Origin: Rhodospirillales bacterium
GTDB taxonomy: Bacteria; Pseudomonadota; Alphaproteobacteria; Rhodospirillales; Rhodospirillaceae
Direction of reading: 5' to 3'
Length of the DNA stretch: 64,000 nt
NCBI GenBank assembly: GCA_028281845.1
Contig: JANQJD010000008.1
Span: forward strand, 310,001-374,000
Of this stretch, positions 1 to 8,770 are shown in pieces (position 1 is the first letter of the stretch; every line of letters starts with the position of its first letter). The position numbers and the translations under genes are program-made. Under the pieces are notes generated by a model, which ran no database searches, was not told where the DNA came from, and was given only the letters and a program-made list of their open reading frames with translations.

Positions 1-609
1 AGCTGCCGTTCCTATAAGAGCAATCAATTCCTTGCGGATAAAGGCATGAACCTCCTGAATTTCGCGATCCGTCGGTGTGCGGCCAGTGCCAATGGCCCAG
101 ACTGGCTCATAAGCGATCACAAGATCTGTATCGGCAGCCTCAACCTCTACCGGCATGGACCCCTTGAGCTGGGTCTGATTGACTTCCAGAGTTTTCCCAG
201 AATCACGCTCGGCCTCTGTTTCTCCTATACAAAGAATCACCTTTAAGCCAGCGGCGAGAGCGGCTTTTGCCTTCGCCATGATGAGAGAGTCACCCTCCCC
301 GTGGTCCATGCGACGTTCTGAGTGGCCCAGAATCACGTATGTACAACCAACGTCCTTGAGCATCAACGGGGAGATATCACCTGTATGAGCCCCGCTTTCC
401 TTGATGTGGCAATCCTGTGCCCCAAGTGCAATCCCGCTGCCGGCGATTGTCTTGCCCAGATAGTGGAGGAGGGTGAATGGTGGACACACTACCATCTCGA
501 AAGGCCAATCCTGCTTTTTCCTCATAAGAGTAGCCAGTGTATCAGCCAAGCTGTCTGCCAGGAGGCCATTCATTTTCCAGTTACCAGCAATCAGCGGACG
601 TCGTGCCAT
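1..609 (-). CDS. tpiA: Triosephosphate isomerase, C-terminus cut by window edge
   Basis: Interconverts dihydroxyacetone phosphate and glyceraldehyde 3-phosphate in glycolysis and gluconeogenesis in the cytosol. The translation starts MARRPLIAGNWKMNG, with the catalytic Lys in NWKMN, the catalytic His in LGHSERR, the catalytic Glu in AYEPVWAIG and the phosphate loop GTGRTP. Only 203 codons lie in the window and the frame is open at base 1, so roughly the last 45 to 50 residues are outside. ATG at 609 is the family start; a weak GGGAG lies about 12 bases upstream. It is divergent from ppiD across a 249-base gap that also must hold both promoters. Confidence 0.96.
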   Translation of the reverse strand, partial: MARRPLIAGNWKMNGLLADSLADTLATLMRKKQDWPFEMVVCPPFTLLHYLGKTIAGSGIALGAQDCHIKESGAHTGDISPLMLKDVGCTYVILGHSERRMDHGEGDSLIMAKAKAALAAGLKVILCIGETEAERDSGKTLEVNQTQLKGSMPVEVEAADTDLVIAYEPVWAIGTGRTPTDREIQEVHAFIRKELIALIGTAA

Positions 610-858
610 CTTCTGCATTCTCCCTTGCGCTTCTCGTGCTCTCTGCACTAACCTGCCTAGATGTAGTAGAGTAGACTAGACAGCAACAGTGGTTGGCGGT
701 TGTGTAACACAGACGGCTGCAGACTCGTGAAGAAAAAATGACGCTAGACATTACAACAGCAGGAGTAACCGCCGAGCAGGATGGGTAATGGACCGTGGCA
801 GCGCGCCACATAACCCCTTCATCCGGCAAGCATTCAATCCACAATCCTTCAATCACAG

Positions 859-2733
859 ATGCTCGACTCTTTTCGCAGATCCGTCAGTTCATGGATGACA
901 AAGATACTTTTCGTCATCCTGATCCTCAGCTTTAGCATTTGGGGTGTGGCTGATCACATCACACGGCAACCCTCTGAAAGGCCGGCCATTACCGTTGGTG
1001 ATGTTACAATCGGTGCGACAATTGTACAGGAAGAATTTAACCGAGACGTCACGAGATTACGGACAATACTGGACCAGCTTTCCTTCACTGCCGAGGACGC
1101 CCACAGGCTGGGATTCATGCAGCAAACTCTCAAGCGTTTAGCGGTCACAGCCGCTCTGGACGTTGCTGCACGGGCGTATCATCTGAGAGCGCCTGATGAG
1201 TTACTGGCGAGAAGGATTAGTCGTAATGCTGATTTTCATGATGCCACTGGTCGATTCAACCGTACCCTGTTCCAACACACTGTAGCAGCGCAGGGCCAAT
1301 CTGAGGCAGTTTACCTCCGTGACCTGCGCCAGAGGCTCCTGCGGGTTCAGCTTAGCGACCCGCTGATCCATGCTGTAACGGTGCCAGAGATATCCATGGA
1401 GCATTTCAAGCAGCATCGTTATGAAAGGCGAGTAGCCGAGATTGTCACTCTTCCAATTGTTGCGTTCCCTGTCTTGACCCCTCCAGATTCGGTGACACTG
1501 GAAGCCTTTTACAAGGCCAACGCGGCGACATTTACAACCCCTGAATACCGCAAGATCAGTGCTATTCTGCTGACTAGATCAACCGTCGCGCCTCTCGTTT
1601 CTATTGCAGATGATGTAGTCCAGCGGGCCTACGATGAATCCCGTCCCACATTGCGCATACCGGAAACACGCACTGTTGAGCACGTTTTACTGGCAAGCCG
1701 CGAACAAGCGGAAAGCATGCTGCGCTTTATCATCAAGAACGGCTGGTCTCTGGATCAGGCAGCAGACGCTCTCGCACACCATGTGACATCCCTTGGACGT
1801 CTGAACCGTGCCGAAATGGAGAAAATGGAACCAGCTTTTGCTGAAGCTGTCTTTACCAAACAGGCCTTGGACAGCAGGGTACTGGGTCCTATCCAGAGTG
1901 CCTTTGGCTGGCACCTCATGAGAGTGACCGCAACCTTCCCTGCAGGAATCGCATCACTGGCGTTAGTACGCGACCATCTGAAAGAGGACTTGATTGCCGA
2001 AAAGACGGGAGATGTTGTCTACGAACTGGCAGGTAAAGTGGAGGATGCCATTAACGGTGGCGCTTCCCTTGAGGAGGCCGCACAGCATGTTGGTTTATCC
2101 GTGTCCGTTTTCTCTGTAGCCTCATCAGGCCTCGGCAGAGATGGCAGGATCGTTCCTTATTTACCCTCTATGGGAGAATTTCTAAATATTGCATTTACTA
2201 TAAAAGAAGGTTCTCAGAGTCTAATAACTGAAAGTGATAATGGGTTCTTCATTATTAGAGTAGACAGGGTTTTCCATTCAAGATTACTTCCAATGAAAGA
2301 GATATCTCAGGAACTTATTGAGAAATGGGCCATTACGCAATATCGAGACACTGCTCGCCAGAAAGCTGAAACGGTGGCAAAACGTTTGCGGGCAGGTCTC
2401 TCGCTACAAGAGGCGGCCCGCGATTATTCAAGTAGTCTTCAGGTCTCAAAGCCGATTCTCCGGACTGATGGAGACGAGCAACTCCCGCCTACCTTCATTA
2501 CGCGTCTCTTTAGCCTCGCAGTCGGGGAAACGCTCGTGGATGAAAAGGCGGAAGCATTTATTGTCGGGCGCTTACAGTCCATCATGGCACCTGTCTTAGA
2601 TGCGTCCACTCTTGTGAGTCTGAAGAGGGAGATGACAAAACAGTACACAGAAGATATACTGGCGCAGTTTGCCGCGGCGGTGGGGCGGGAGTTCAATGCC
2701 ACTATCAATTACCGGGCGCTGGAGGTCCCGTGA
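859..2733 (+). CDS. ppiD: Membrane-anchored periplasmic folding factor PpiD (SurA/parvulin family)
   Basis: 624 residues: a short cytosolic N-terminus, one membrane segment at about residues 16-30, a SurA_N-type chaperone domain to about 200, a parvulin-like rotamase domain at about 230-365 and a long C-terminal chaperone-like region. This is the PpiD layout, a protein anchored to the inner membrane that helps newly exported proteins fold. ATG 859 lacks a clear Shine-Dalgarno sequence. It is followed after 4 bases by trpE, an arrangement (tpiA, ppiD, trpE) common in alphaproteobacteria. Bases 2170-2330 are noticeably AT-rich compared with the rest of the gene. Confidence 0.9.
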   Translation: MLDSFRRSVSSWMTKILFVILILSFSIWGVADHITRQPSERPAITVGDVTIGATIVQEEFNRDVTRLRTILDQLSFTAEDAHRLGFMQQTLKRLAVTAALDVAARAYHLRAPDELLARRISRNADFHDATGRFNRTLFQHTVAAQGQSEAVYLRDLRQRLLRVQLSDPLIHAVTVPEISMEHFKQHRYERRVAEIVTLPIVAFPVLTPPDSVTLEAFYKANAATFTTPEYRKISAILLTRSTVAPLVSIADDVVQRAYDESRPTLRIPETRTVEHVLLASREQAESMLRFIIKNGWSLDQAADALAHHVTSLGRLNRAEMEKMEPAFAEAVFTKQALDSRVLGPIQSAFGWHLMRVTATFPAGIASLALVRDHLKEDLIAEKTGDVVYELAGKVEDAINGGASLEEAAQHVGLSVSVFSVASSGLGRDGRIVPYLPSMGEFLNIAFTIKEGSQSLITESDNGFFIIRVDRVFHSRLLPMKEISQELIEKWAITQYRDTARQKAETVAKRLRAGLSLQEAARDYSSSLQVSKPILRTDGDEQLPPTFITRLFSLAVGETLVDEKAEAFIVGRLQSIMAPVLDASTLVSLKREMTKQYTEDILAQFAAAVGREFNATINYRALEVP

Positions 2734-2737
2734 TCCC

Positions 2738-4243
2738 ATGAAGATCTGTCCTGAAGTTGCCGATTTCGTTGCAGTCTATGAAACTGGCAGGCCGCAGGTC
2801 GTATGGACGACGCTTGTCACTGACCTGGAAACACCTGTTTCCGCTTTCCTCAAGCTCGCTCATGGTCAGGCTAACAGTTTTCTGTTAGAGTCTGTGGAAG
2901 GCGGAGCGATCCGTGGCCGTTATTCTTTCATTGGCCTGAGGCCGGATGTCGTGTGGCGCTGTTCCGGCAACCAAGCGGAAATCAACAGAAGCGCTTGCAC
3001 AGATGTCACGGCCTTCATGAAAGACACACGTCCTATACTAGAGTCTCTGCGCGCTTTGATGGCGGAATCGCACATCGAACTGCCTCGGTCCCTGCCACCG
3101 ATGGCTGCAGGCCTTTTCGGTTACATGGGCTACGACATGGTACGCCTGATCGAAACACTACCTGATACTAATCCAGATACTCTTGACATTCCCGGTGGCC
3201 TGTTCTTGCGACCAACTATTATGGCTATTTTTGACAACATAGAGGACAAGATAACAGTAGTCACACCCGTCTGGCCAAAACACATGGCAGCCTCAGCAGC
3301 CTATGCGCATGCTTGCGAGCGTCTGGGGGACGTGCTCAGCCATTTTCGTCGGGTGCTCTTGCCCATTCAACATGATCGGAGTGCCACTGCAGAATCCTCA
3401 CCTACTGTGCCTGTTGCGAACATGACTCGTGAGATGTTTCATTCTATAGTAGAAAAAGCAAAAGGATATATATTTTCTGGTGATATTTTTCAAGTTGTTA
3501 TTTCTCAAAGATTGCGTATTCCATTTAATTTGCCACCTTTCGCTTTATATCGGGCCTTACGTCGCCTGAACCCCTCACCATTTCTCTTCTTCCTAAATTT
3601 CTGTGGTTATGCCCTAGTAGGGTCGAGTCCGGAAATCCTGGTGCGTGTCCGCGATGGGGTTGTAACCATCCGGCCTATCGCTGGCACAAGACCACGCGGA
3701 GAAACAACTGCAGCAGACGTGGCTCTGGCGGTGGAACTGCTAGCCGACCCAAAGGAACGCGCCGAGCATCTGATGTTACTTGATCTTGGACGCAACGACG
3801 TCGGGCGTGTGGCACAGGTTGGTTCTGTCAGAGTCACGGAAAAGATGGTCATCGAACGGTATTCTCACGTGATGCACATTGTTTCCAATGTAGAAGGACT
3901 TCTCGTGCCAGAAGAGGATGCTATGGGTGCTCTGATGGCCGGATTTCCCGCTGGAACTGTCTCAGGAGCTCCCAAGGTCCGGGCAATGGAAATCATTGAG
4001 GAATTGGAGCCGGAACGACGCAGTTTCTATGCTGGAGCCATCGGGTACCTTTCTGCTAATGGGAATATGGATACATGTATAACCCTGCGTACGGCCTTGC
4101 TCAAAGACGGCATGATGATTATACAGGCAGGCGGTGGCGTGGTGGCTGATAGCGATCCAGAATCGGAGTACCAGGAATCTCTCAACAAAGCGCGTGCCCT
4201 CCTCAGGGCAGCGGAGGAAGCTGGACACTTCGCGTCCCACTGA
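2738..4243 (+). CDS. trpE: Anthranilate synthase component I
   Basis: 501 residues. Converts chorismate with ammonia from TrpG to anthranilate, the first step of tryptophan synthesis. Seen: an N-terminal LLES element (feedback tryptophan site in the family), AGTRPRGET, DLGRNDVGR, HVMHIVSNVEG, FPAGTVSGAPK and the C-terminal IQAGGGVVADSDPE, all typical of chorismate-utilising enzymes. ATG 2738 was chosen because GGAGG stands at 2721-2725 and it follows the ppiD stop by 4 bases; a longer in-frame reading would overlap ppiD. The usual downstream trpG, trpD and trpC are not here; trpE meets hflX tail to tail. Bases 3430-3560 form an AT-rich patch. Confidence 0.96.
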   Translation: MKICPEVADFVAVYETGRPQVVWTTLVTDLETPVSAFLKLAHGQANSFLLESVEGGAIRGRYSFIGLRPDVVWRCSGNQAEINRSACTDVTAFMKDTRPILESLRALMAESHIELPRSLPPMAAGLFGYMGYDMVRLIETLPDTNPDTLDIPGGLFLRPTIMAIFDNIEDKITVVTPVWPKHMAASAAYAHACERLGDVLSHFRRVLLPIQHDRSATAESSPTVPVANMTREMFHSIVEKAKGYIFSGDIFQVVISQRLRIPFNLPPFALYRALRRLNPSPFLFFLNFCGYALVGSSPEILVRVRDGVVTIRPIAGTRPRGETTAADVALAVELLADPKERAEHLMLLDLGRNDVGRVAQVGSVRVTEKMVIERYSHVMHIVSNVEGLLVPEEDAMGALMAGFPAGTVSGAPKVRAMEIIEELEPERRSFYAGAIGYLSANGNMDTCITLRTALLKDGMMIIQAGGGVVADSDPESEYQESLNKARALLRAAEEAGHFASH

Positions 4244-4289
4244 CGGCTGCCGGACATTTCCTCTCAGAATTTGTCTGCCATGATTGTCT

Positions 4290-5636
4290 TCATTGTCGAT
4301 ATTGTCTTCGATCTTTGTCTGGCGGAACGTGATTCTCTCTCTGGCGGGCATACAAGCGGGCGCGGTTGGGTGCGGATAAGCGTACCTGCACATGAGTATG
4401 GCTTTCGTCCGTATGACACGCTAACACTTCACCCCAGCGATACAGCCAGGAAAGGGTGGCGCCATCTGCCAGAGGCACAGCGACCTCCTCGACGGAGAGT
4501 GTGCACGCGAGGCGGTGATCAAGCGTGGCCAGCAAAGAATCGAGCCCTTCGCCTGTGACGGCTGATAAAGGCAGCAGAATCCCGTTGCGACTGGCCGTAT
4601 TGCGTAGTTTTTCCCGAGCTTCCGGTGCTAGCAAGTCAATCTTGTTACAGAGCTGAACGATGTTCCTGTCCACAATCCTCTCAAGCCCAATCATGCGCAG
4701 AATAGATTCAACGTCATCGCGCTGGGCGTCACTATCAGGATGGTGGATGTCTCGCACGTGGACCACTATGTCTGCTGATGTCACCTCTTCCAAGGTGGCA
4801 CGAAATGCAGCGACTAGTTCTAGAGGCAAATCAGAAATAAACCCTACTGTATCCGACAGGATGACTTTCCGTCCTGATGGTAAGCGCAAGGCCCGCATCG
4901 TTGGGTCTAGTGTGACGAAAAGCTGGTCTGCCTCCCTGACATTGGCTTGTGTGAGGAGATTAAACAAAGTAGATTTCCCTGCATTAGTATATCCTACCAG
5001 GGCTACGACCGGGTAAGGTACCCGGCGGCGGGCCCGGCGGTGCAGGGCTCTCGTCCGTTTCACGGCGTCAAGCTCGCACTGTAAGCGGGCAATGCGATTC
5101 CCAAGGATGCGACGGTCAACCTCAATCTGAGTTTCTCCAGGACCTCCTAGAAACCCAAATCCTCCCCTCTGCCTTTCCAGATGTGTCCAGCTGCGTACGA
5201 GTCGGCTGCGTTGATAGGAGAGATGTGCGAGCTCAACTTGTAGCGCCCCTTCACGAGTGTGGGCACGGGCGCCAAAAATTTCCAGAATGAGGGCAGTCCT
5301 GTCTATAACCTTTGTCTTCCAAAGCCTCTCGAGATTGCGTTGTTGAATGGGAGATAATTGACAATCTAGAATAGCAAGAGTAATTTCCCAACTCGCAACC
5401 ACACAGCCAAGATGAAAAACGGCTCCTTCCCCAAGATAAGTAGCAGACCGAACGCCGCGTACGGACACTGTTTCAACAGCCACCACGTCAAGAGCAATGG
5501 CCCGTGCTAGTCCCACTGTTTCAGTCAGGCGCGCTTGCGGTGGGCGTCCGACAGTCGTCGGACCCGTTGCTTTCTTCAGAGAAGGGTAGACCACAAGGGT
5601 CCGGCAATGTGTCGTCGAGAGTCTCACAATTCTCAC
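4290..5636 (-). CDS. hflX: Ribosome-associated GTPase HflX
   Basis: 448 residues. HflX is a GTPase that binds the 50S subunit and splits stalled or heat-damaged ribosomes. The N-terminal HflX domain carries the glycine-rich GGFGFLGGPGETQIEVDRR segment; the G domain has GYTNAGKST (G1), DTVGFISDLP (G3) and NKID (G4). It follows hfq by 12 bases on the same strand, the widespread hfq-hflX pair, so the two are almost certainly co-transcribed. Length is normal for the family. Confidence 0.95.
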   Translation of the reverse strand: MRIVRLSTTHCRTLVVYPSLKKATGPTTVGRPPQARLTETVGLARAIALDVVAVETVSVRGVRSATYLGEGAVFHLGCVVASWEITLAILDCQLSPIQQRNLERLWKTKVIDRTALILEIFGARAHTREGALQVELAHLSYQRSRLVRSWTHLERQRGGFGFLGGPGETQIEVDRRILGNRIARLQCELDAVKRTRALHRRARRRVPYPVVALVGYTNAGKSTLFNLLTQANVREADQLFVTLDPTMRALRLPSGRKVILSDTVGFISDLPLELVAAFRATLEEVTSADIVVHVRDIHHPDSDAQRDDVESILRMIGLERIVDRNIVQLCNKIDLLAPEAREKLRNTASRNGILLPLSAVTGEGLDSLLATLDHRLACTLSVEEVAVPLADGATLSWLYRWGEVLACHTDESHTHVQVRLSAPNRARLYARQRENHVPPDKDRRQYRQ

Positions 5637-5648
5637 ATGGAGACTGGG

Positions 5649-5900
5649 CTATTCATGGCCCTCTTCCTGCGCTGTTTCCAAAATCTGGATTGGGGTAGCG
5701 GGCATGACAGTCGAGATAGCGTGTTTATAGACAAGTTGTGTGTGACCGTCGCGCTGCAGTAGTAGAGAGAAATGATCAAACCATGTGACTACTCCTTGGA
5801 GCTTCACGCCATTGATGAGGAACACAGTCACTGGAGTTTTATGTTTCTGGATGTAGTTGAGGAGCACATCCTGTACGTTTTGCGATTTTTCAGACGACAT
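5649..5900 (-). CDS. hfq: RNA chaperone Hfq
   Basis: 83 residues with Sm1 ([27 protein letters not shown]) read in two parts and the Sm2 signature YKHAIST, the hallmark of Hfq hexamers that pair small RNAs with mRNAs. The first copy of the FLING-type loop is FLINGVKL. It lies directly upstream of hflX and downstream, after a long gap that holds an aminotransferase pseudogene, of trkA. An upstream duplicated GTTTCCCTTGGC (5917 and 5938) sits in its leader. Confidence 0.96.
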   Translation of the reverse strand: MSSEKSQNVQDVLLNYIQKHKTPVTVFLINGVKLQGVVTWFDHFSLLLQRDGHTQLVYKHAISTVMPATPIQILETAQEEGHE

Positions 5901-6227
5901 TTGTGTCCTCTGCCCCGTTTCCCTTGGCCGCTATCCAGTTTCCCTTGGCTTCTTGACGCCTCTTGACTGAATAACTGAATACTTGATTCTTATCAGCATC
6001 GCAAGCAGGATGCGATGCTTTGTATCAGCATCGCAAGCAGGATGCGATGCTTTGCATGCCGGAGCGCCCGCCTCACCCCCCCATGCAAGCCCACTGACGG
6101 ACGTGGGCCGCTGCGAACCATACCATATTGTAAATTGTAAAAAAAAGGGAACCTCATCGCGGCTCTATCCGTCAGGTGCGGCGTGCAAATTCCTGGCTCC
6201 AGCCTACAGCCGCTCCGCTTGTGAGAG
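5901..6227. other. Gap between hfq and the aminotransferase pseudogene
   Basis: No open gene was found. The stretch holds a 12-base repeat at 5917 and 5938 (period 21) and the 32-bp hairpin-forming tandem repeat at 5991-6054. The promoter of hfq-hflX may lie here now that the gene before hfq is broken, but I see no convincing -35/-10 pair. Confidence 0.6.
5991..6054. repeat. Perfect 32-bp tandem duplication, each unit a hairpin
   Basis: Two identical 32-bp units, 5991-6022 and 6023-6054. Each unit contains AGCATCGC and GCGATGCT separated by about nine bases, so each can fold as an 8-bp stem, followed by TTTG. It lies upstream of hfq. It may be a duplicated terminator-like hairpin of the dead upstream gene, or simply one of the many tandem duplications of this genome. 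Confidence 0.9.
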
Positions 6228-7072
6228 AAGAGAGGTAAGCCGTGCGGAGAAGACGGGTCACCGCCCCGGGATAACCATTTTTATTTTTATACCGTTAATA
6301 TTCACAATTTTTAATATAAAAGTCGTAGTGCTAGTCAGGAAAGCTTCTGTAGCATGCTGAGCGTCCTCTAGGGTGAACGGCCGTTCTCATACTATCAATC
6401 CAATTGATTTTGCCAAACCAAGCACATTTTCCCGTGTAATGCCTCCCAGAATAGCGGGAGAAAGTGGCCTGGTAATGACAGGACCACTATTGGTGACAAT
6501 CCAAGCAGTGGATGCGGTGCCTTCGGTGATTGTTCCGTCACTTCCCAGTAACCATGCCTCAAATGCTCCTCTCTCGCTAGCAACCTGTCTACTCAAGACA
6601 TTCGGCAGCAGCGTAATACTCTTGATATCACACCGTTGCCAGCGGAGATCATTCAGAGTGATCACAGAGACACCCTTTTCGAACAGGGCTGCTGACGCGA
6701 GCCGGGAGTGCGAATGGGCCGTCACCACCAATGTAGAACGAACTTTTTGGGGTGGGAAAAAAAATCTTTTACAAATTCCACGGGATATTTGAATGTATAT
6801 AATCCCATTACGGACGTAGTTCCTTTCTACGACGATGCGCAACACCGTGCGGAGCGTACGTTCTCCCACTGGCCATTCTAGGCGTGACTCAGCGATCGAC
6901 CGGCCAAGCCGCCGCAAGTGAGGTACTGAGGTACGAGGTCGATGGGTCTACCATCCCATACAGCAATGACTTCGTATACGCCATCGGCAAGCTGGTAACC
7001 GCGATCCTCAATATGCACTCTTGCGCTGGCAAAGGAAACGTACTGGCCATTCACGTAAGCGATGCGAGACAT
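6228..7072 (-). pseudogene. dat: D-amino-acid aminotransferase pseudogene (three lesions)
   Basis: A class IV PLP aminotransferase (D-alanine aminotransferase type) read in pieces. ATG 7072 begins MSRIAYVNGQYVSF and runs through IEDRGYQLADGVYEV to DLVP. There an 8-bp tandem duplication (6919-6934) shifts the frame; removing one copy restores DLVPHLRRLGRS. The middle part keeps the PLP lysine in RCDIKSITLLPN. A TGA at 6387-6389 replaces an expected Arg codon before ERPFT. Past it, EDAQHATEAFLTSTTTF follows in frame, then a one-base loss in an A-rich tract near 6270-6285 moves the end, NGYPGAVTRLLRTAYL, to another frame. It starts 4 bases after trkA. The family is normally about 285 residues. 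The end is approximate. Confidence 0.88.
6919..6934. repeat. 8-bp tandem duplication that frameshifts dat
   Basis: TGAGGTAC occurs twice in a row on the plus strand (6919-6926, 6927-6934). Deleting one copy restores the conserved reading frame of the aminotransferase gene, so the duplication is the inactivating event or one of the three. Confidence 0.92.
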
Positions 7073-7076
7073 GGAT

Positions 7077-8453
7077 TCAGAAGTACTCCAGTCGGACGGC
7101 AAACATCTTTTCAACTTGTTTGACGGCGTGATGAGCTGCGAAGAGTACAACCCTATCATTCGCTTGGATGACACTTGTTCTCCTCGGCATGATGACCTGG
7201 TCATTACGGACAATGGCGCCTACAATAACTCCAAGAGGTAATTTGGCTTCATGGAGCGGGACACCAACTAAACTTGATGTTTCCAGAGCTGCAGCCTCTA
7301 TTAGCTCGCCAAACCCTTCGTGCAGTGAATGAACAGCGTGGATACGCCCGCGCCGGACGTGCTGGAGAATCTTCGACACTGTGATGCCACGGGGGTTGAC
7401 GACGACATCGACGCCAAGGGTACCGACAAGCGTATTGTAAGTAGTCTTATTAATAAGAGTAATGGCACGCTCACAGCCGTAGCGTTTAGCAAGGAGCGAG
7501 GAAAGGATGTTTGTCTCGTCGTCGTTTGTAACGGCAACAACTGCTTCTGTCCGGGCTACGCCGGCTTCGTCGAGAATTTCTAGATCGAGAACATCTCCGT
7601 TCAGGACAACAGTCCGGCTCAGAGACTTGGCTACGAGCTCTGCCCTGTTTTTATCTATTTCAATTATCTTAACATTCCCCGCGTGAAATTCAGTCTCGAG
7701 TTGCTGCGCCAGAAACAAACCAATATTCCCACCACCGAAGATCAGCACGCTCCGCACCTCTTGCTCTTTGTGACCGAAGGCGGTCATGGCACGGTCAATC
7801 TGTGCGGCATCCACGACGAAGTAGACTTCATCTCCTGGCAACATCTGATCGTCAGGTGTTGGTATGACAGCGTGTTCCTGACGGATAATACTAACTATAA
7901 TAATATTAATTTTAGGAAATAATGCTGTTAACTGTTTTATTTGTGTATTTACAACTGGAGTTCTCTCTGTACAGCGTACACCGATTAATTGGACTCTGTT
8001 ACCTGCCATGGGGATGACATCTATGGCGCCAGAGACATTTAATCTGCGTGTTACCGCTTTTGCAACTTCTATTTCTGGTGATATTATTGAGTCTATAGGT
8101 ATATCTTCACGAGAAAAAAGATTAGACCATATAGATTGAAGATAGCTCTGATGGCGGACACGGGCAATTTTTGTTGGCACGCCGAAAAGGGAATGGGCCA
8201 CTTGGCAGGCAACCATGTTGACTTCGTCAACGTGGGTCACGGCGATCAACATGTCACTCTCTTCTGCCCCGGCCATTTCTAGCACGTCGGGATGGGAGGC
8301 ATACCCGGTGAGCGCCTGGACGTCGAGTGAGTCGCTGATCTGCCTGATCAGGTTGGCCCTCATATCAATCACTGTAACATCGTTTTTTTCATCGGCAAGA
8401 TAGCGGGCAATGTTGAAGCCCACCTGCCCGGCGCCGCAGATGATCACTTTCAT
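7077..8453 (-). CDS. trkA: Trk potassium uptake NAD-binding protein TrkA
   Basis: 458 residues. Peripheral regulatory subunit of the Trk/Ktr potassium importer; binds NAD(H) and gates the TrkH channel. Two RCK halves are visible: the first with GAGQVGFNIA at residues 7-16 followed by a TrkA_C domain, the second with GGGNIGLFLA near residue 240 and a second TrkA_C domain at the end. It leads the group trkA, dat (broken), hfq, hflX, a usual alphaproteobacterial order; the ntrX/ntrY genes that often precede trkA are absent. TrkH is not in the window. Bases 7880-8140 contain AT-rich patches. Confidence 0.95.
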   Translation of the reverse strand: MKVIICGAGQVGFNIARYLADEKNDVTVIDMRANLIRQISDSLDVQALTGYASHPDVLEMAGAEESDMLIAVTHVDEVNMVACQVAHSLFGVPTKIARVRHQSYLQSIWSNLFSREDIPIDSIISPEIEVAKAVTRRLNVSGAIDVIPMAGNRVQLIGVRCTERTPVVNTQIKQLTALFPKINIIIVSIIRQEHAVIPTPDDQMLPGDEVYFVVDAAQIDRAMTAFGHKEQEVRSVLIFGGGNIGLFLAQQLETEFHAGNVKIIEIDKNRAELVAKSLSRTVVLNGDVLDLEILDEAGVARTEAVVAVTNDDETNILSSLLAKRYGCERAITLINKTTYNTLVGTLGVDVVVNPRGITVSKILQHVRRGRIHAVHSLHEGFGELIEAAALETSSLVGVPLHEAKLPLGVIVGAIVRNDQVIMPRRTSVIQANDRVVLFAAHHAVKQVEKMFAVRLEYF

Positions 8454-8770
8454 AGCTCACCCCCGCTCTGTTGTTGTCTGATGGAAGAGCCTCCAGAGGA
8501 TTCACAGCATTACACATCTGAGACGTCTTGTCTGGCAAGGCAGATCTGATATAAATTCTATCAAGAGAGTTATTTTCTATTTTTTCTATGAAAGATTTTT
8601 TCTAAAAAAATACTAATCATATATTTAGAAGAAGATTTGAGAGGGGGATAGAGAGGGTGAAACGGCCCATAACCGTAAGATGATACAATCCCCTGAGGGA
8701 GACTGGACTCGTATGCTGTTGAACAGGCGGACAGGCGGCTAGCAACTTTAGAAGAGGGGAAGTGATAATA
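8454..8770. other. Divergent gap between trkA and ispDF
   Basis: No gene found on either strand. About 8560-8640 is very AT-rich and is a plausible place for promoters of both flanking genes, but no clear -35/-10 pair stands out. In many relatives dusB, ntrBC and ntrYX lie between these two genes; I could not see remnants of them. Confidence 0.5.

Noticed and set aside
5991..6054. CRISPR or REP element
   Set aside because: Two directly abutting 32-bp copies with no spacer; no further copies were seen in the window.
6387..6389. In-frame TGA in the aminotransferase gene as a recoded Trp or selenocysteine codon
   Set aside because: TGA ends many intact genes here (ppiD, trpE, trkA, obgE, pstB), the position calls for Arg before ERPFT, and two other lesions are present.
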